Assembly: GCA_020444045.1 (NCBI GenBank)
Contig: JAHLLS010000029.1
Location: forward strand, 1 to 64,000
Origin: Deltaproteobacteria bacterium
GTDB lineage: Bacteria > Desulfobacterota > Desulfobacteria > Desulfobacterales > UBA5852
Length of the DNA: 64,000 bases
Direction of reading: 5' to 3'
Positions within the stretch are counted from its first letter, which is position 1. Each line of letters opens with the position of its first letter. A model generated the notes under the pieces. The model was given only the letters and a program-made list of their open reading frames with translations. It was not told the origin of the DNA and did no database searches. This document shows, piece after piece, positions 60,646 through 64,000 of the stretch. The translations under genes were made by a program, and so were the position numbers.

Positions 60646-61635
60646 ATGCCCCGAATTGTCCGTTTCCATGAAACCGGTGAGGCCGATGTCCTCAAATTGG
60701 AAGAAGCACCGCTGGTCGAACCTGGTGCCGGCGAAGTGCGCCTGAAGGTCGAAGCCATCGGCCTCAACCGTGCCGAAGTGCTGTTTCGGCAGGGCCTCTA
60801 CCTGGAAGCCCCGGAACTGCCGTCGCGCATCGGGTATGAAGCCGCCGGCGTGGTGGACGCCGTGGGCGCCGATGTCCAAGATATCAAAGTGGGCGACCGG
60901 GTTAGCACGATTCCCTCTTTTTCCATGCGACAATATGGCGTCTATGGCGAAAGCGCCGTTGTGCCGGCCTTTGCCGCCGCGCATTACCCCGACACCCTAT
61001 CGGCTGAAGAGGCGGCCGCCATCTGGATGCCCTACATGACTGCCTACGGGGCGCTGATCGCCCTTGGCAAGCTGCAGCCGAAGCAGACCGTGCTGATCAC
61101 CGCCGCCAGCAGCAGCGTGGGGCTGGCCGCCATCCAGATCGTAAAATCCTTGGGGGCTTTGGCGGTGGCCACCACCCGGGGCCCGGACAAGAAGAACTTC
61201 CTGCTGGAAGCCGGCGCCGACCATGTGATCGTGACCGACGAAGAGGACATGGCCGAACAGATGAAAACGATTGGGGCCGGCAAAGGGGCCAACCTGGTCT
61301 TCGATCCCGTGGCGGGACCTTTCCTGGAAAAACTGGCCCGTGCCGCCGCCCCCGGCGCCACCATCTTTGAGTACGGCCTGCTTTCCGGGCAGCCGACCCC
61401 CTTCCCTCTCATCGACGCCCTGGGCAAGGGGCTGAGCGTGCGCGGCTACGTCCTGTTAGAGATCGTGCAAAAGCCCGACCTGATGGCGGCCGGCAAGCAA
61501 TTCGTCACCGCCGGCCTGACCTCCGGCGCGCTCAAACCGGTGATCGACCGCACATTTACGCTGGATGAGATTGTCGACGCCCACCGCTACATGGAGTCCA
61601 ATCAACAGAAGGGCAAGATTGTCGTAACCGTGTAA
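60646..61635 (+). CDS. Zinc-independent quinone oxidoreductase / MDR family dehydrogenase
   Basis: 329 residues from the ATG at 60646 (GGAGG upstream; the frame is open to 60505 inside the OsmC gene). The medium-chain reductase fold is complete: N-terminal catalytic domain (GYEAAGVVDAVG) and Rossmann domain with the NADPH loop ITAASSSVGLAAIQI. The zinc ligands of alcohol dehydrogenases are absent, placing it with quinone oxidoreductases that reduce enones or quinones. It follows the OsmC gene by 47 bases and may share its transcript, as part of a response to electrophiles or peroxides. Confidence 0.85.
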   Translation: MPRIVRFHETGEADVLKLEEAPLVEPGAGEVRLKVEAIGLNRAEVLFRQGLYLEAPELPSRIGYEAAGVVDAVGADVQDIKVGDRVSTIPSFSMRQYGVYGESAVVPAFAAAHYPDTLSAEEAAAIWMPYMTAYGALIALGKLQPKQTVLITAASSSVGLAAIQIVKSLGALAVATTRGPDKKNFLLEAGADHVIVTDEEDMAEQMKTIGAGKGANLVFDPVAGPFLEKLARAAAPGATIFEYGLLSGQPTPFPLIDALGKGLSVRGYVLLEIVQKPDLMAAGKQFVTAGLTSGALKPVIDRTFTLDEIVDAHRYMESNQQKGKIVVTV

Positions 61636-61670
61636 AGCTGAAGGATCAGAAGCAGCAATGCCGTTTTGCT

Positions 61671-62789
61671 TCAAACAAACTTGGCTTTCCAGGCCTTCAT
61701 CTTCTCCGGGGGCCATCGCACGCAGAACGCCGGATGCCCTTTCATCACCATCTGCATGCAGGCCTCCCCACAGTCCGGATCGCATGCGATGACGTCGGCT
61801 TCCCGCCCCGTCTGAACTTTTCGGGGCCATTGGGGGTCGGCCCACAAACCGCGTGCCAGGCCGATCAGGTCGGTCCGGCCCTCGGCAAGGGCATCTTCCG
61901 CGACATCGGCGTGGCCCAGGCGTCCGGCCGCGATCACCGGCACATCGACACCGGATCGGATGGCGGCCGCCAGATCGAGCATGTAGCCCGGCTTTTTGGA
62001 TTTTTCTGCCACTTCAGGGAGCGCAAAAGACTCATACGTGCCTCCCATGACGGAGATGTAAGCCACCCCGGCCCGGGCCAGGTGTGCGGCGAACGGTTTC
62101 GATTCCTCCAGATGCAGTCCGCCCGGCAGCCATTCATCTGCCAGGAAGCGATACCCCACTGGAAAATCGCCCACGGCGTCCCGAACCCGCGCCACCACCT
62201 CGAGGGCAAAGCGCTGGCGCTTGTCCAGCGTTCCGCCGTATTCGTCCGTGCGTTGGTTGGTCCGGGGGGACAAAAACTGGGCCAGCAGATACCCGGTGCC
62301 GCCGTGCAGCTCCACCAGGTCGAACCCGGCGCTTTTCGCCCGCATAGCCGCTTTTGCATATTGCTCGGTGATACGAGTAATGTCTTCCCTGGTCAGCGCT
62401 TTGGGAACCCGTCCGAAGGTCTCCACCGCGGACGGGGCCAGCGGCTCCGGCGCCGCAAAAGCAAATCGCCCGGCATGGTTGATCTGCAGACAGGCCAGGG
62501 CGCCCTCCTGTTGGATGATCTGGGCCAACTCTTGCAGTCCTGCCAGGTTGGCATCCGTGTCGGCACGCAGGGTCCGTGTCGATCCACTGCCCCGCGCATA
62601 ATCCACGGTCGCATTTTCCACCACCACCATGGCCACACCGCTTTGGGCCATGAGTCGGTAGTGCTCCTGCACCATATCACTGACCGTCCCCCCCGTACCG
62701 GCATACCCCAGGTAGAGCGGTGCCATCGTAAGACGATTCTTGAAGATCAGTCCACCCACCAGGATTTCCGAAAATAAATGAGGATACAT
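61671..62789 (-). CDS. NADH:flavin oxidoreductase (old yellow enzyme family)
   Basis: 372 residues, FMN-binding TIM barrel: NRLTMAPLYLGYAG near the start, INHAGRFA, the substrate-binding motif VELHGGTGYLLAQFLSP and the FMN phosphate region DLIGLARGLWADP. A C-terminal Cys cluster (CDPDCGEACMQMV, later FCVRW) resembles the 4Fe-4S site of the larger 2,4-dienoyl-CoA reductase branch, but the second flavin domain is missing, so the protein is the short form with a possible iron-sulfur site. AAGGAGG precedes the ATG. Confidence 0.85.
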   Translation of the reverse strand: MYPHLFSEILVGGLIFKNRLTMAPLYLGYAGTGGTVSDMVQEHYRLMAQSGVAMVVVENATVDYARGSGSTRTLRADTDANLAGLQELAQIIQQEGALACLQINHAGRFAFAAPEPLAPSAVETFGRVPKALTREDITRITEQYAKAAMRAKSAGFDLVELHGGTGYLLAQFLSPRTNQRTDEYGGTLDKRQRFALEVVARVRDAVGDFPVGYRFLADEWLPGGLHLEESKPFAAHLARAGVAYISVMGGTYESFALPEVAEKSKKPGYMLDLAAAIRSGVDVPVIAAGRLGHADVAEDALAEGRTDLIGLARGLWADPQWPRKVQTGREADVIACDPDCGEACMQMVMKGHPAFCVRWPPEKMKAWKAKFV

Positions 62790-62837
62790 GACGCGACCTC
62801 CTTGTGCTGTTGAAAGTAAACCGGAGCACCTGCCGGT

Positions 62838-63455
62838 TCAGGCGACATAACAGAGAATGGTGACGTAATGACACAGGCTGCCCGCCAGAACGAACAAATG
62901 CCATATCCCGTGGAAATGTCTCACCTTTTTATCCCGACCATAGAAGTACAAGCCCGATGTATAAAACAAACCTCCGGCAATCAGCCAGACGGACCCGGCG
63001 GTCGATAAGGACTGCAGCAGGGGCTTCAGTGCAAAAACAATCAACCAACCCATTACCAGATAGATCACTATCGGGATAATCCGGCGCCCGCTGTGCATCG
63101 AGACTTCCACAACGATGCCGAGTACGGCCAGACTCCAGACCAGACCAAAGATAAGCCATCCCCAGGTTCCTCTGAGGGTGACCAGCGCAAACGGGGTATA
63201 GGTTCCGGCGATGAGAAGGTAAATCGCCAGATGATCGAATTTTTGAAAAAGGGCTTTTCCCGTGTCGTGCAGGCTGTGGTAGAGCGTTGAAAAAAGGTAG
63301 AGCAACACCAGGCTGGCGCCGTAAATGCTGAAGCTCACAACCTTCCAGGGGTCCCCTTGCTGCGCGGCGACCACAACCAGGCAGGCGGTACCAGCCATTG
63401 CCGCCGCAGCGCCGACAAGATGACTGATGCTGTTAAATCGTTCTCCTCGATACAT
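62838..63455 (-). CDS. Hemolysin III / PAQR family membrane protein
   Basis: 205 residues with seven membrane helices and the family motifs ERFNSISHLVGA, FSTLYHSLHD, FDHLAIYLLIAGTYTP and the C-terminal FHGIWHLFVLAGSLCHY, whose His residues bind zinc. Called YqfA or hemolysin III in other bacteria; a true hemolytic role is doubtful, and a lipid amidase activity is possible by analogy with PAQR receptors. Confidence 0.85.
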   Translation of the reverse strand: MYRGERFNSISHLVGAAAAMAGTACLVVVAAQQGDPWKVVSFSIYGASLVLLYLFSTLYHSLHDTGKALFQKFDHLAIYLLIAGTYTPFALVTLRGTWGWLIFGLVWSLAVLGIVVEVSMHSGRRIIPIVIYLVMGWLIVFALKPLLQSLSTAGSVWLIAGGLFYTSGLYFYGRDKKVRHFHGIWHLFVLAGSLCHYVTILCYVA

Positions 63456-63608
63456 GCGCGCTTGTCCCGAAAGATTGAGGTGCGTTGTTTGGGCTGTTCA
63501 GAGCGTCAAAGCAAATGGGTTTCTGAAAAAGTGAAGAGCCACAGCCGTTGCGGCTGCCACATGCAACGCCGATAGATTCTCAGGCGGATGTCTGGATTTC
63601 TTCGGCAA

Positions 63609-63920
63609 TCAATCTTTCCCCTTCTGTTTCTTTTTCTTCTTTTGCTTCTGCTTTTTCTTCCCGTTTTCCTCGTCCTTCCCTTGATCCTTGTCCATGTCCT
63701 TGTCCATGTCCTTGTCGCCGGCGTCCTCGATCTCCTCGATGATCTCCCCGGCTTCGTCACCGGCCTCACCCGCCTGTGCATCGCGCTTGAACTTGGCGTT
63801 GTCATTGGCATGTTTGTAGGCGTTATCGTCGGGCCCTTTCTGCCCCCCTTTGGCGGCAAGCGATGTCATGGGCGCCATCGCAAAACAGACGATAACCAGC
63901 ATGGCGATAAACGTTTTCAT
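63609..63920 (-). CDS. Small secreted protein with highly charged C-terminus
   Basis: 103 residues with a signal peptide (FIAMLVIVCFAMAPM, cleavage near SLA-A). The mature part is low-complexity: an acidic region (GDEAGEIIEEIEDAG), the repeat DKDMDKDMDKD, and a Lys/Gln tail (KKKQKQKKKKKQKGKD). A strong AAGGAGA ribosome site supports translation. It may bind polyanions or metals; no family is recognised. The gap of about 150 bases before the hemolysin III gene holds no confident gene. Confidence 0.6.
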   Translation of the reverse strand: MKTFIAMLVIVCFAMAPMTSLAAKGGQKGPDDNAYKHANDNAKFKRDAQAGEAGDEAGEIIEEIEDAGDKDMDKDMDKDQGKDEENGKKKQKQKKKKKQKGKD

Positions 63921-64000
63921 GATGTCTCCTTTTTTTAATCAGTTTACCCACTGGCCACGGATATTTTTTGAACATGCGGCCCACCCCCGTGCGATTCCAA

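Noticed and set aside
63357-63575. Plus-strand frame ending in a Cys-rich tail (VRCLGCSERQ ... RCGCHMQRR)
   Set aside because: The end looks like a zinc ribbon, but there is no start with a ribosome site and most of the frame is antisense to the hemolysin III gene.

Overview
The window is gene-dense, GC-rich bacterial chromosomal DNA. I see no plasmid, phage or CRISPR signature. The gene content points to an anaerobic member of the Desulfobacterota (old Deltaproteobacteria), near the Desulfosarcina/Desulfobacteraceae type. The reasons are a tungsten/molybdenum aldehyde:ferredoxin oxidoreductase, a DctPQM TRAP transporter, several CoA ligases and acyl-CoA enzymes, Omp85/TamB outer-membrane genes, many two-component proteins, and two genes whose in-frame TGA falls exactly on the catalytic Cys of their family (candidate selenoproteins). 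The lineage is an inference, not a database match.

Layout. 1-1353: an acyl-CoA dehydrogenase (cut by the window edge) and a MarR regulator that share a 12-bp operator. 1384-2945: decayed pieces of SpoIIE-type phosphatases and of a GspE/PilB ATPase. 3085-6249: long-chain acyl-CoA synthetase and a DegV lipid-binding protein. 6421-14197 (minus): polyamine-type ABC transporter with glutamine amidotransferase, glycerophosphodiesterase and aldehyde dehydrogenase. 14493-16101: gamma-glutamylcyclotransferase-like protein and chorismate mutase/prephenate dehydrogenase. 16345-23375 (minus): short-chain dehydrogenase, TamB, TamA. 23657-33695 (minus): a long run of ketosynthase, chain-length-factor-like protein, CoA ligase, 4Fe-4S protein, acyltransferase, aromatic amino acid lyase and TRAP transporter, with a divergent hotdog dehydratase; it resembles a reduced aryl-polyene-type pathway. 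34664-34750: a sigma-54 promoter driving a roughly 60-nt RNA. 34976-39016: small and hypothetical genes and a Sec-rhodanese candidate. 39092-46258: TetR, SulP anion transporter and a phosphorelay in one operon. 46313-50728: class III aminotransferase, aldehyde:ferredoxin oxidoreductase and a ThiS/MoaD-like protein, divergent from a TrmB-like regulator. 50831-58466: rhomboid protease, FIST-PP2C sensor phosphatase, zinc-ribbon membrane protein, ALDH7 and aldo/keto reductase. 58586-64000: a HEARO/omega-RNA-like structured RNA, a broken membrane gene, S4 protein, Sec-OsmC candidate, quinone oxidoreductase, old yellow enzyme, hemolysin III homologue and a charged secreted protein.

A family of about 120-bp palindromic repeats occurs three times (6257, 16101, 23534), each time directly after a stop codon. 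The strongest leads are the two selenoprotein candidates, the sigma-54-driven small RNA with a C-rich anti-Shine-Dalgarno stretch, the solitary HEARO-like RNA, the SulP-linked phosphorelay, and the lyase/ketosynthase cassette with its TRAP transporter. All family names come from reading the protein sequences; no search was run.
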